Source: Scylla paramamosain (Eukaryota; Arthropoda; Malacostraca; Decapoda; Portunidae). Taken from it: a DNA stretch of 64,000 nucleotides. Below, in pieces: positions 35,122 through 48,859 of the stretch. The position numbers were made by a program, and so were the translations under genes. The first letter of the stretch is position 1. Each line of letters begins with the position of its first letter. The notes below the pieces were generated by a model. That model did no database searches. It was not told the origin of the DNA and saw only the letters and a list, made by a program, of their open reading frames with translations. The DNA is taken from the NCBI RefSeq assembly GCF_035594125.1, contig NC_087171.1:13948267-14012266 (forward strand), read 5' to 3'.

Positions 35122-35226
35122 ATGCAAGTTCAGAACATGATTTCAAGAGCCAACACTGATAGTAAAAGGCGTAATCGTATAATTCAAATCTTCAAGGGCC
35201 TGCAGCTATACTGGTTTCCTCATTAA
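35122..35226 (+). CDS. Short coding-like frame, 34 codons (doubtful)
   Basis: An ATG opens a frame reading MQVQNMISRANTDSKRRNRI and on to a TAA. It is mixed-composition sequence without repeats and lies 130 bp upstream of the 35.36-kb candidate exon. No family is recognised. It is too short to judge and is recorded because the region is otherwise the most gene-like in the window. Confidence 0.1.
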   Translation: MQVQNMISRANTDSKRRNRIIQIFKGLQLYWFPH

Positions 35227-35352
35227 AATTGTTTCGGTTTACCGAAATACCAACTGTCATTTTATTATATTAGCAGTCACAGAGTTAAATGAATATATGT
35301 TTCCTTCAAGGTATTGTCTGTGGTATGAAAAATCAGGATGTTGGTTTCATAA

Positions 35353-35484
35353 TTTAGCAACTTCAGTGAAGAGGAGGCCAAAAAAAGATTCAAAGATCAT
35401 CTACAAATTGTCATCAAATGTTGGGCACGTAATACTGCAGTCCTGGAGGAAAGCGGTCAGGTAGTAAGTGGCCAGACAAACTGA
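35353..35484 (+). CDS. Candidate internal exon (44 codons, no start)
   Basis: The open frame between stops reads NFSEEEAKKRFKDHLQIVIK and then CWARNTAVLEESGQ. Its composition looks like a globular alpha-helical protein rather than repeat or random DNA. An AG sits just before the coding-like part (TTTCATAATTTAG, about 35356), and GTAGTA and GTAAGT donor-like sites follow at 35461-35468. The pyrimidine tract before the acceptor is weak. I do not recognise the family. A gene fragment or dead transposon ORF is equally possible. Confidence 0.3.
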   Translation, partial: FSNFSEEEAKKRFKDHLQIVIKCWARNTAVLEESGQVVSGQTN

Positions 35485-35606
35485 GGCAGGAATGTGATGA
35501 GTTTATTAACTACGTATAATAAAAAGGTTGTAATCTTTATTCTGATCAGTAAGCAGTTATTGCAAAGGATCTTTTCCCGCTGCGGTGACCCGTTACTCTT
35601 TTTGCC

Positions 35607-35819
35607 ATGCCAGAAAAAAAAAAATCTAATTTAATAATGTGGCTTGCAGTTCTGGTGACTCTTTTGATGGGTTTAAATATTTTTCTAAGCCAATCTGTTG
35701 AGTCTGATGAAAACACCCAAGTCTCGTTATTGAGTGAGGATCTTCATAGTCCAAAATCACATCAGCTGATGGTTGATGTGAACGTAACTAGTGTGGAGTG
35801 CCGCAGGTTGTCACACTGA
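35607..35819 (+). CDS. Candidate N-terminal exon with signal-anchor helix
   Basis: The frame starts at an ATG in a TGCCATGC context and opens with MPEKKKSN, followed by about 18 hydrophobic residues (LIMWLAVLVTLLMGLNIFL). A polar Ser/Glu/His-rich stretch follows and ends in VECRRLSH and a stop. A short basic N terminus before one hydrophobic helix is typical of type II membrane proteins such as Golgi enzymes, or of a signal peptide. Near the stop another plus-strand frame stays open from about 35795 to 35967 and reads VVTLTELPGTESLSTSVEGT and on. A splice or a frameshift could therefore extend the protein. No catalytic domain is visible downstream. Confidence 0.3.
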   Translation: MPEKKKSNLIMWLAVLVTLLMGLNIFLSQSVESDENTQVSLLSEDLHSPKSHQLMVDVNVTSVECRRLSH

Positions 35820-36494
35820 CCGAGCTGCCAGGTACCGAGAGCCTCAGCACCAGTGTGGAGGGAACAACAGAAAGACAAAGACCTCTTCTGACAAACACAA
35901 GAAGGGTGAAGGTGGCCCGGACGTCCCCTTCCTCCTCCGCACCAATAAAAGAAGCGGTGTTGACGTGATGGAGAAAACTCCATCCGGAAATTACTCGAGA
36001 TTAGTTATATTTTACTCAGCAGAAACAAACTGAAAAAAAAAAAAAAATGTTGCTTTGATGCTTTAGTTTAGATCTCGAACAGCATGTTAACGTTTCCTCA
36101 AGAAGAATTCGTAGTTTGAAGCATTTTAGAACTAAAGTACCGAACGGCGGAATCAAGGTATGATGTGACGTAACGGCAAGCTTTTCTTTCCAACCTAAAG
36201 CACAAATGAACTTCATCTTCGCCAATTCTGAACATCAAGTCAGTCTGCGATGTGAACACACCATTCCATTTACTCTGCTATAAGAAATGTTCATGTAGTC
36301 TTGCTGTATGGGTTGAAGCTTTAACGTGGATACGAATTGCTTTATATAAATTTCGTTGGTGCATTTTTCCCCTCTTGAGATGACAAAGTGAAGACTATCG
36401 CCCTATCAAGAACACTGAGCTATATTTCAAGTGTAGCGTTGCAGTCTGGGAACCTTTCCTGCACCCTTGGCTCCTCTGCAGTAGTAATTTGTAA

Positions 36495-36645
36495 GCTGGA
36501 GGGCAGACCAGATTCAGATTGGACTCTGCCGGCAGGGGAAACTTGCACGTCTACCGACCCACCGCTCGTCTGTCGGTCATCGTCGGTCACCCGCCTCGCC
36601 AGGTCACGTTAGTCTCGCCTCAGGACGTAGTGTTGCTCCCTTTCA
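36495..36645 (+). CDS. Possible Ig-like domain edge (weak)
   Basis: After a pyrimidine-rich acceptor-like CCCTTGGCTCCTCTGCAG ending at 36481, one frame reads GRGNLHVYRPTARLSVIVGH and PPRQVTLVSP. The ARLSVIV..PP spacing recalls the last strand of an Ig domain and the linker to the next, but the diagnostic D.G.Y.C motif is absent. A stop at 36492-36494 means the exon could not begin exactly at 36482 in this frame. The frame runs on into a TTTA array. Treat it as a lead only. Confidence 0.13.
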
Positions 36646-36805
36646 TTGACATTCGACCTTTACATATTTCATCACTTTCATTTCAAGCTTTTGCCTTCAT
36701 GTTTATCTACATTTTTCTTATCGTATTTTTTCTACACTTGTTCAGAAGTGGCTCATGTCTGGGTCAGGTACGAGTAATGAATGACTTTTGTGTGGCTGGT
36801 TGTAT

Positions 36806-36917
36806 TATTTATTTATTTATTTATTTATATTTATTTATTTATTATTATCATTATTTATTTATTTTTTATTTATTTATTTATTCATTTATTTATTTATTTA
36901 TTTATTTATTTTTTTTT
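36806..36917. repeat. (TTTA)n array ending in poly-T
   Basis: TTTA/ATTT tetramers with a few ATTATC interruptions end in a T-run. Confidence 0.95.
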
Positions 36918-38020
36918 TTTGTGATCCACACATTTCTTATTGCATGGATGAAATCTCTGCTGAAGCACATGTATTTCATAGAGTATTTTCTTTAACATTT
37001 CCCGGGGCAGTTTTCCAAGGGTTATGCAATTCAAGCAAAATGTAATGTAAGAATTGCGCCAGCGTTGCTCCGACAATGAGCTCATCAAGAGTTAAGAGTA
37101 ATGTCTTATTTCAATAAGAGTTCCTTGATGTCTTGCTCTCAGCGAAATAAGACTCCCTGCACGTCCCACACGTCCCTGCATGTCCTTGGAGGCGAAGCCG
37201 CCCAACAAGCCCGGCTGGTCACAGTGTGTGTGCAGACTGATGCGGTGGTGTTTTTCTTTATGCCGTCAAGCTCGCTGCTGGGAACCACTGCTGCCGCGTG
37301 TGTTGCCTGACTGATAGACAGACAGTTACACACATACACAAAAGAAAAGCGCCAACGTACTGCCTGCACACACTGCAGTCACACTTGGATCTGTGACTTT
37401 CAACCTTAGGATTTGGTGATCGGTGCACAGTTTGCAGGGACACATGCCAGATAACGGAAGTGTCGCTGAGAGGACGAGATATGTGTGGAAAATATTATGA
37501 ATTGACAGATACAGGCGAACTGACAGACAGGCAGACGCACGATCAGGCAAAGTTCCCATGACTCCTTTCCCAGCACGCGCCCTTTGTCTCCATTCCCTGC
37601 TGCCTCCCTGCCCCTCCCAGAAGTCACTCGAGCCGTGACCCGCCCCTCAGGTGGCCCCGAAGTGCCGTTTTCCCTCCGCTCTCTCATGACTAAGGACTCC
37701 CCGCGGGAAAGCCTAACCATCTTATGCCCTCCCTCGCGATCCGCTTAAACTTCTCAACATTATCCCTCTTCTCCTCCTTTCTTCTCGATCTTCTCCTTAT
37801 CCTTGTCCTCTTCATTTTTTTCTTTCCTCCCTCACTTTTTTTTTCACATCCTTTTCCTGGTTCTCTGTTTTATCTTAATTTCTTTCCTCCTCCTTCTCCT
37901 CCTCCTCCTTTACTCGTTACTCGTATTTTTCAAATTTCTTTGACATTTTTGTTTAACGCAGTTTTATTTGACATTCGTTTAAAAACTTTAAATGTTTGTT
38001 CAATTCACTATTTTAAATGC

Positions 38021-38028
<8 letters not shown>
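36918..38028. other. 1.1-kb low-copy spacer
   Basis: GC-richer at 37140-37310 and 37560-37720, then pyrimidine-rich at 37750-37920. A 9-bp inverted pair GTCTTATTT/AAATAAGAC lies near 37105-37150. No gene is recognised. Confidence 0.5.
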
Positions 38029-38112
<84 letters not shown>

Positions 38113-38176
38113 CGCTCGCTCTGGAGTTCCGGTTCCGAGAAAAAAAAACAATTAACATGATTAAAATAAGTGATTG

Positions 38177-38221
<45 letters not shown>
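38029..38221. repeat. (CT)n / (GA)n inverted pair
   Basis: (CT)n at 38029-38109 ends in GCTCGCTCGCT. (GA)n at 38181-38221 is the reverse complement, about 71 bp away. Confidence 0.97.
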
Positions 38222-38223
<2 letters not shown>

Positions 38224-38507
38224 GGTGTGCTTGACAGTCTTTCTGGGTGTTGACGAGTGATCGTTTTCAGTACCTGAAGCTTCGACACACGCCCGGCACC
38301 CGTCTCGTTATCACACCCCAAGGATTCGTTCCACTTTGAAAACTTCGACTCTGCAACCAAAGCAGTCGTGAGTTTACTTCGCCTCTGCTTTAGTGTCACC
38401 GAATTCTAAGTAACTGTCGCCTCTTTTCCCTGCAGGGTTGTTGTTACCGTGGCCGCGGAGCATTGAGCCGAAATGTGTGGTAAAAGTTTACAATGGATGA
38501 GGCGCCG

Positions 38508-38508
<1 letters not shown>

Positions 38509-38543
<35 letters not shown>
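38509..38543. repeat. (GT)n array
   Basis: An uninterrupted GT array. A degenerate GGTGGT region lies at 38670-38730. Confidence 0.95.
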
Positions 38544-38544
<1 letters not shown>

Positions 38545-38739
38545 CCAGGGGGTGGGTAGGGGTGGCTTAGACGTAAATTTCAACGCCATGTGTTACCCAA
38601 AACTCCGAACTATATTGCAGGAAAGGCTGTGTTGCACTCTTGACTTTAAATCGTGCACGGGAATGTCTGTGGTATTGGTGGTGGTGGTAGTGGGGGTGGC
38701 AGGAGTGGTAGTGGCGGTGGGAGGGAGTGTCATTAAGGT

Positions 38740-39586
38740 CGGTGGAGGGAGGGATAAACCGATAAGCCTTGTAGATGTGGTTGTGTTGCTTTTGTTGTCA
38801 TTAACATTTATCTGTTTATATTCACCTCTTTGAATTCTCACAGGACGGGGTCAAGTTTATAACGTCTCATCATTTACTACCAAATGATCACGTTTTCTTT
38901 AAACTTGAGTATACAATTTGCACGCTCACCACTTCCTCTGGCAATGCATTCCACCGATTTGTTGCTCTATTTGCAACACTTTCCACACTTGCTTATCTCT
39001 TCTTGTGTTTCTTAGTTTCTTGCTGTGTCTTAACATTGCACTTCCTTAGCATTTTGGTCTGTCTTTTATTTTGTTTCCTTTTTTTTTTTTATACACTTGC
39101 CCTTCATAATCGTGACACTCTTATCTTTTGTATTACACCTTGTGCAGAACTTATTGGCGTAACGGTGAACATTAAGATACTTTCCTTTTGATCATGGTAA
39201 GTAAGCATCGGCTAAATACATTACTGGTTTCGCTATTTAGCCGTCTGACTGGCTTATTACTTGGCTTGCTAGATTATAAGCTTATTTATCCAAATGGCTA
39301 ACTATATAACTAACTGTGTGGTTGGCTGTATGACTTACTGGCTTACTACAACTGCTCTCCTGGTATCAGACAATACAAGTACCATCTGTAACTCTGAAAG
39401 CTGACGCATAACACATACAAAAGGAAATTCCAATGACGTTGAATATTTACACAACACAACCTCCGCCGCACCCTCCTGGTCCATCTCAGGGAAAGAAGGC
39501 AGGTGGACGAAATGAACCTGGGACGTTGAAAGTCATTGCATGGGTCATGGTGAATTATCGTGAACTGGGTCTTGTTAAAGTAATGG

Positions 39587-39593
<7 letters not shown>
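38740..39593. other. Low-copy spacer
   Basis: GGCT.ACT-like degenerate steps lie at 39235-39350. No gene is recognised. Confidence 0.5.

Positions 39594-39651
<58 letters not shown>
39594..39651. repeat. (GT)n array
   Basis: An uninterrupted GT array. Confidence 0.97.
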
Positions 39652-39652
<1 letters not shown>

Positions 39653-40210
39653 GAGATTGAATTCATCATCTCCTGACGTTCATCCTCTTCTTAATCATTC
39701 ATCCCGTCCTTCCTCCCCTTCCTTCCATCTCTCATACGCCCACGCGGCCATCACCACCTCCCCTGTCCCTCATTCACAATCACGCAAGCAGTCATGCAAG
39801 CAAACAAGACCAAAACTCACACGGCGTCACGCACTGTACGACCTTTCGAGTTAGACACAGACTTCTTACTAAAATAACCTTCCTATTTTTCCTATACTTC
39901 AAAACCAGCCAGCTCATACATGTACAGGTAGCATTACCTCACACACAGAGACACGCAGACGCACATACAATCAGCACAAACGCGTGGCTGGAAGGAGAAT
40001 GTGTTGTGGCTCAGGGTTCACACTCCCTTGGGTACAGACACGCCAGCACTCACGGCTTAATAATACCTGTCAATGGATGAGAGGCGCCCGGGGTCCAGGG
40101 AAAGCCACGGGTGGTGTGTAGCCGGGCGACAGATATTGGGAAAAGAAATGGTGAAAAAAGTATAATATATAGTGGAAGCAAGGTATGTGTGTTAAGGGGG
40201 AAAGGTGTTG

Positions 40211-40215
<5 letters not shown>
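39652..40215. other. Low-copy spacer
   Basis: No gene is recognised. Confidence 0.5.
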
Positions 40216-40472
<257 letters not shown>

Positions 40473-40677
40473 CTTTGCTTATTTATTTTACCTGCTTACT
40501 TTCCTGCCCCCTGCTTCTCTGCATTTTTGTCCGCTTTGTTGAAGTGAGTGGATTTCCTTGTTCCCTTTAAATGTCAGTCACATACGTACACCGTGGAGGA
40601 GAGGAAGTGAAAGATAGTGAAAATATTGTGTTTAGTGTCACGCTCTATTTCAGGTTGACGGGATGAAAATTACAAAG

Positions 40678-40679
<2 letters not shown>

Positions 40680-40772
<93 letters not shown>
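40680..40772. repeat. (CA)n array
   Basis: An uninterrupted CA array. Confidence 0.97.
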
Positions 40773-40774
<2 letters not shown>

Positions 40775-40899
40775 GGTTCACCCCATGTTTTTTTTTTTCA
40801 TTTTCCATTTCATTGTTTATATATTTTTTCTCTCTTTTTTCTCTTTTCGATTTAGTTCGGTGTTTTCATTTATTTTTTTGTCATGTCCCTATCTTTCCA

Positions 40900-43924
<3,025 letters not shown>

Positions 43925-44077
43925 CGTCCCTTCTTAATAAGAGGAGATAATTGCCAGTAATTAGACATTTCACACAGCGGATTGCTTCTGGCCAGCGTGA
44001 TTAACAGTGGAATATTTTTTTTCTTTCTTTTTCTCTCCCTTTTTTGCATTAGTTAACCTTTGAAGAGTATGATTTGT

Positions 44078-44182
<105 letters not shown>

Positions 44183-44334
44183 AAATTTCGTTAAGTTTTC
44201 ATTATTTGATTCACTTTTACAATTCTGTTTTTGTCGCCCTGAATTTACGTTTCTTTTCTTTTCGTTCCCCTCACTTTCTTTTTTAAACTTGAAATGGAGG
44301 CCGAGCACAAAATATAGAATGAAAAGAGAAAAAA

Positions 44335-44685
44335 ATGCCGTTCCCAAACAAAATTGAATTGCAAAAATACATACACCTCCAAAATGACGACCAGTTTAAT
44401 TCCAGTGATGCTTTGGTACCCCTCAGTAAGACAACGGCTTGGACGATGCTGATGAGTGGGAGTAACAATCCTCTGAGCTTTCTTCTTTACATACAGAACG
44501 TACAGAAATTTGCACAGAGACTACGTAGAGAAGCTCGCGACTCAGGGAATGGTATGAATCTGTCAGTAATAACAATGAATCTAACAGTTACTCTTACACA
44601 GATGGCCTTGATAGCTGCTGCGGACTCGAATGTTGCTCCAGACACGCCAGAAGAGAAGAACGCTCCATTCCATTCGCGTATGTGA
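44335..44685 (+). CDS. Unassigned 116-codon ORF
   Basis: The frame starts at an ATG (MPFPNKIELQKYIHLQNDDQ) and ends at a TGA before 44690. An in-frame TGA just upstream bounds it. It is free of simple repeats and has balanced composition, with amphipathic stretches such as LYIQNVQKFAQRLRREARD and an alternating Thr/Leu run near the C terminus. No signal peptide, membrane helix or catalytic motif is visible, and I recognise no family. It is the longest non-repeat frame with a plausible amino-acid mix, but it lies between two microsatellite clusters with no clear exon neighbour. It may be a chance ORF or a relic of a mobile element. Confidence 0.25.
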   Translation: MPFPNKIELQKYIHLQNDDQFNSSDALVPLSKTTAWTMLMSGSNNPLSFLLYIQNVQKFAQRLRREARDSGNGMNLSVITMNLTVTLTQMALIAAADSNVAPDTPEEKNAPFHSRM

Positions 44686-44779
44686 AGAGGTGTTTTGGTT
44701 TTTCCAGAAGTGGATGTTATTGCTTTTTTGGTTATGATGAAGGAAGATGAAGCATTTTGGCGCTATAAATGAGTGCTAT

Positions 44780-44866
<87 letters not shown>
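44780..44866. repeat. (GA)n array
   Basis: An uninterrupted GA array. Confidence 0.97.
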
Positions 44867-44868
<2 letters not shown>

Positions 44869-44990
44869 AACCCTTTTGACATTGTACATCCCTCCATCCT
44901 CCCCGTCACCTTTTACCCATATGCACGGATACCAGAGCCCTGCATTTTCAGTCAGGAGAACAAAGAGAAACAAGGAACACCACCAAGGCC

Positions 44991-44994
<4 letters not shown>

Positions 44995-45073
<79 letters not shown>
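44995..45073. repeat. (GA)n array
   Basis: A second GA array, 128 bp after the first, in the same orientation. Confidence 0.97.
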
Positions 45074-45076
<3 letters not shown>

Positions 45077-45186
45077 AAAGGTGTTCTGGATGCCACCGTT
45101 GTCTGACAGGTAAGAGGTAGAGGCAAAGTGATGTATTCCATGGTGTCGAAAGTTTTACCTTACCTCCGTGTGGTCTGAAGGGAGAC

Positions 45187-45213
45187 ACCACCACCACCAC
45201 CACCACCACCACC
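45187..45213. repeat. (CCA)n short array
   Basis: About nine CAC/CCA triplets. Confidence 0.93.
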
Positions 45214-45425
45214 ACTGCCGTCACAGGAGAGGTGTCAGGTGTTCGGCGTGACGCGGTGGCGGGAATGCTTGCCACCACCAGTAGCGCATCAAGTGGCGGG
45301 TTTTTGCGGATTCAGCTTCAGGGAAATAGGAGAGGGAAAGAAACATGTGAAGGCTGTTTGTTACCTAATGGCATTCCCTTAGTCACCTGCAGTGGCCGTT
45401 TGCTAGGCAGTAAAAACCAGGAAAA

Positions 45426-45531
45426 ACTGTAATGCCACTGATAGCATTGGTGTTAGTAATAGGTTTGATGTTTATATTAGATTAATTTACCAGGTTATAT
45501 CAATTTAACAACGAACTGTAATTTCACTGAT
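45426..45531 (+). repeat. 18-bp direct repeat, 88 bp apart
   Basis: AACTGTAAT..CACTGAT occurs at about 45426 and 45514 with two mismatches. An imperfect inverted block GGTGTTA.TAA..GG pairs with CCTTATTAACACC in the same area. Confidence 0.6.
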
Positions 45532-45854
45532 CAATTAACCTTATTAACACCAGTGACATTAGCTCTAGTATTAGTAGAATGTAAGAGTTGACTAGTGTAC
45601 TCATTTCTTCGCTCCTTTGGCTAGTAATCTAGGTATTTTTTTCCTGTTTCTGGGTAAAACTTGAGGTGTTTCAGAATGGGAACATCAAAACGCCTCACAA
45701 ACTAAGCTGGCCATCTCTCTTTGTTATTCTCATTCCGTTTCTTTTCAGGAATGGCATTGTGGGCTAGTTTTTAAATCCATTTCTTTGCCCTAGGCCAGTC
45801 CCCTAACACAGAAAAAAAATACAGCAAACAGCACCATATTTAGTCTTCCTGTAG

Positions 45855-45989
45855 GTGCTGCATCTCTTGCGTCCCTTCGTTGCTGCTCGTGTCTTCCGCT
45901 GCGCCGTCTATGGACACAAAAATGCAAAATACAAATGGGTGATTATTGCAGTGGAAGACAATGTGAAGGGCGAGTGGAGAGGAGTGCAG
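45855..45989 (+). CDS. Candidate phase-0 exon, 45 codons
   Basis: The segment starts after an acceptor-like TTTAGTCTTCCTGTAG and ends at GTGCAG followed by GTAATG, a reasonable donor. It is exactly 135 nt, open in one frame, and reads VLHLLRPFVAARVFRCAVYG, then HKNAKYKWVIIAVEDNVKGE and WRGVQ. Basic and hydrophobic residues alternate as in a beta-rich domain, and no repeats are involved. The frame runs past the donor into a GGT/CT repeat, supporting an exon end there. The family is unknown to me, and no partner exon is identified within the window. Confidence 0.35.
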
Positions 45990-46028
45990 GTAATGGCGAT
46001 GGTGGTGGCGGTGGTAGTGGTGGTGGTG

Positions 46029-46052
46029 CTCTCTCTCTCTCTCTCTCTCTCT
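46029..46052. repeat. (CT)n short array
   Basis: About twelve CT units after a GGTGGT run. Confidence 0.93.
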
Positions 46053-46483
46053 CGCTGTATTCTCATCACAATCTGCTCTTCCAATTACTGTATCACTTTT
46101 TACTCCCATAAAGTGACAGAGTTCTTTACACTTACGAAGAGCCACGAGGGACGAATGTAACGCCGAGACATTCAGAAGATTGATGTTATTAGTGAATTTG
46201 ATGCTTAGGAAGGTGGGAAAAAGAGAGAAACGGAAAGCATAGTGGCCCCAAGAGTAGAGCACCTATAACCAAATGTAATATTGGCTTGGATGTAGCTATT
46301 GGCTGTGGCGGAAAAGAAAACAGGAAGGGACAATGATGAATGAGATAAGGAGCTTTGTGAATTGGTGGCAGCGCTTTAAGTTTATGCTGTTGGTGGTAAT
46401 TTACGACTGTGCCAGCCTCTCTTTTTAGTTGGACCTATACGGCATATGGCCATGCTGTTGCGACATTTGGAAATTCAGTCAGT

Positions 46484-46823
46484 CTTTCGTTTAGTCAGTC
46501 AGTCGGTCAGTCGGTCAGTCGGTCAATCGGTCAGTCAGTCGGTCAGTCAGTCAGTTAGTCAGTCAGTCAGTCAGTTAGTCAGTTAGTCAGTCAGTCAGTC
46601 GGTCAGTCGGTCAGTCAGTTAGTCAGTCAGTCAGTCAGTCAGTCAGTCAGTCAGTCAGTTAGTCAGTTAGTCAGTCAGTCAGTCAGTCAGTCAGTCAGTC
46701 AGTCAGTCAGTCAGTCGGTCAGTCGGTCAGTCAGTCAGTCAGTCAGTCAGTCAGTCGGTCAGTCGGTCAGTCAGTCAGTCAGTCAGTCAGTCAGTCAGTC
46801 AGTCAGTCAGTCAGTCAGTCAAT
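46484..46823. repeat. (CAGT)n array with ordered variants
   Basis: About 340 bp of AGTC/CAGT tetramers. GGTC variants occur as close pairs (near 46500-46515, 46600, 46716 and 46755), and GTTAGTCAGTTAG occurs at about 46574 and 46658. The variants are not scattered at random. Confidence 0.95.
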
Positions 46824-47061
46824 TACTCACTCACATAATCAATCAATTTTTTTGCCTAAGCACCGTTCAGGCGATTTTCATCTGCTATTTTATTCGATAT
46901 TCTGGAATCCTGAGGAGGTTCACTTAAATACATATACAGACATTTAAAGAAATATTTGTTTTCAGCTGCTTTGAATTTAAATGTTTAATAAGACAATCTA
47001 TGTATCAAAATGTTCAGAGACAGTTACAACGATACCGTATAAATTGCCAGGAAAATATTTA

Positions 47062-47088
47062 GTAATAATAATAATAATAATAATAATG

Positions 47089-47146
<58 letters not shown>

Positions 47147-47160
47147 TAATAATAGTAATA
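47062..47160. repeat. (AAT)n array
   Basis: An AAT array with single GAT, AAC and AGT variants. Confidence 0.96.
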
Positions 47161-48165
47161 AACATTTCTCAATATCCTTCAAACTGGATGCTTTACCTGA
47201 GGATCACAAAGAGACATTAGTACACGTGGTTATTTCATCAGCATAATAAGGGTGCTGTGTAATACTATCGTTGTGCTCTGAAGGGGACACAGCGCAGGAA
47301 GGACAGCAGGGAGTTGTAACACTGCAGTGGCCTGAAGTGGGCAGCGGAAAGAGCTTGACTAATGGTTGAGGCGAGGAGAAAGAGAGCAACGAAATTGTAC
47401 CGTAAATCATCAGGTGTGTGGAAGGGATGTTGGCAGGGTAGGGAGAGGTAGGAGAGGCGTTAAAGAGGGAGGGGGAGGGGAGAAGGCATTGCCCTCACTA
47501 CCACTACTACCACCAGCAGCGTGTGTAGCAGTGGCGTGCGTTTGCTCGATTCAGCCATCAATCGTGCACGTCTCCCTCAGGCCACTGTCACTGCCTGATG
47601 ACAATAGAGGCTTCCCTCGGAGAGCCAATCAACCTTTGGCTAGTGGGTGTGTCGCTGCTAGTGTGTACCGATTGCAGGGCAAGGCGGATGTAATACGGGG
47701 CGTGGGGTGAGGCAGGGATGTATTGGCTGGGTTGTAGAGTATGAGGGGGGGTCCTAGAATAGTGTGGTGTGAGTGCCGTGTGATGGTTGGGGCCACGGTA
47801 ACTGTGTGGGGTGTATGGCAGAGGCCTGGGGGATGTTATGTTATGTGTGTATGTGTCTCTCCCCCGCAGTTCGTGAAAAATGGTGTGTTCAAGGCTGAGC
47901 TCAATAGATTCTTCTTATGGATTAGTTGCAGAATTGATGTTCCAGGGAGGTGTGTGTGTAGTGTGTGGGTGTTTGTGAGTGGGTGAGTGGGTGCCTGGCC
48001 AGGGCGTCATGTGTGTTCACTGCTGAGTTAATCGGTTTTCGTCACAGTTGAGCGATTTCGTTCATTTTCTTTCGCCGTGCACATGAGTAATTAGTGCGCA
48101 TTTATGTATTTATTTAGAGAACTACACGGTTAATTAAACTGAATGAATGCACCCGCGGCTGCCTC

Positions 48166-48169
<4 letters not shown>
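47161..48169. other. 1-kb low-copy spacer
   Basis: GC-rich and GGT/GTG-rich at 47420-47990. The later part is described with the regulatory candidate. No gene is recognised. Confidence 0.5.
48010..48160. promoter_or_regulatory. Possible conserved regulatory segment (weak)
   Basis: Array-free DNA carries GAGTAATTAGTG (48085-48096), GCATTTATGTATTTATTT and GGTTAATTAAACTGAATGAA. These are TAAT- and TTTATG-type homeodomain core sites packed with CpGs. This is pattern reading only. Confidence 0.2.

Positions 48170-48208
<39 letters not shown>
48170..48208. repeat. (GT)n array
   Basis: An uninterrupted GT array. Confidence 0.96.
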
Positions 48209-48211
<3 letters not shown>

Positions 48212-48826
48212 AGCCGTAACGCTAAGGCTTCTATACGATACCATATAATGAATGTGTGCATGAAACAAGAACAATAAAGTACACAGGCACAGGCATTCAT
48301 CGCTGTTAACAGAGCATCAGTATTGGTTACCTATACACTGTTTTCTTCACATCGCATCATCCCATCTTTACGAGTACAAGTCATTCTCATGTGTTGGGAG
48401 GTGTTCACACTTCCCTTTCTACAAGGCAGACACATCGCCTCTGTAGTCACCCTATAGAAATGTTTGTATCAGTTTATAGTCGCTGCTCCCTAGTGTCGCA
48501 GCTTTGTCTTTTTAACTGCTACAAGGCCTCCTGCACCGCGTCGTACTCTTCACGAGGCGTCTCGAACTTTTGTCACTCCTATAAACAGGTTGTTAGCGAC
48601 GTTTGCTTTTTTTAAGTGGTTGTCATTCCATTCCATAAGGAGGCATGTGTTTCATCACTTTTAAAAACCAGATCTGGCCATCTGTCCCGACGCCGCAGTG
48701 CTGTCACGAGCAACTCTTCCTTTGCCGCGATGTAGCACTGTTGCCCGGCATGGGACCTGCTGCGGTGCGTGCAATGGCAACAGCGGCTGTGTTTGTGAGC
48801 GCGTGGCTCTTCCAAGTTGCGTAACA

Positions 48827-48828
<2 letters not shown>

Positions 48829-48855
<27 letters not shown>
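48829..48855. repeat. (CA)n short array
   Basis: An uninterrupted CA array of about 27 bp. Confidence 0.95.

Positions 48856-48859
<4 letters not shown>

Noticed and set aside
46484..46823. Possible CRISPR array
   Set aside because: The periodicity is 4 bp with no alternating repeat and unique spacer. It is a tetranucleotide microsatellite in a eukaryotic genome.
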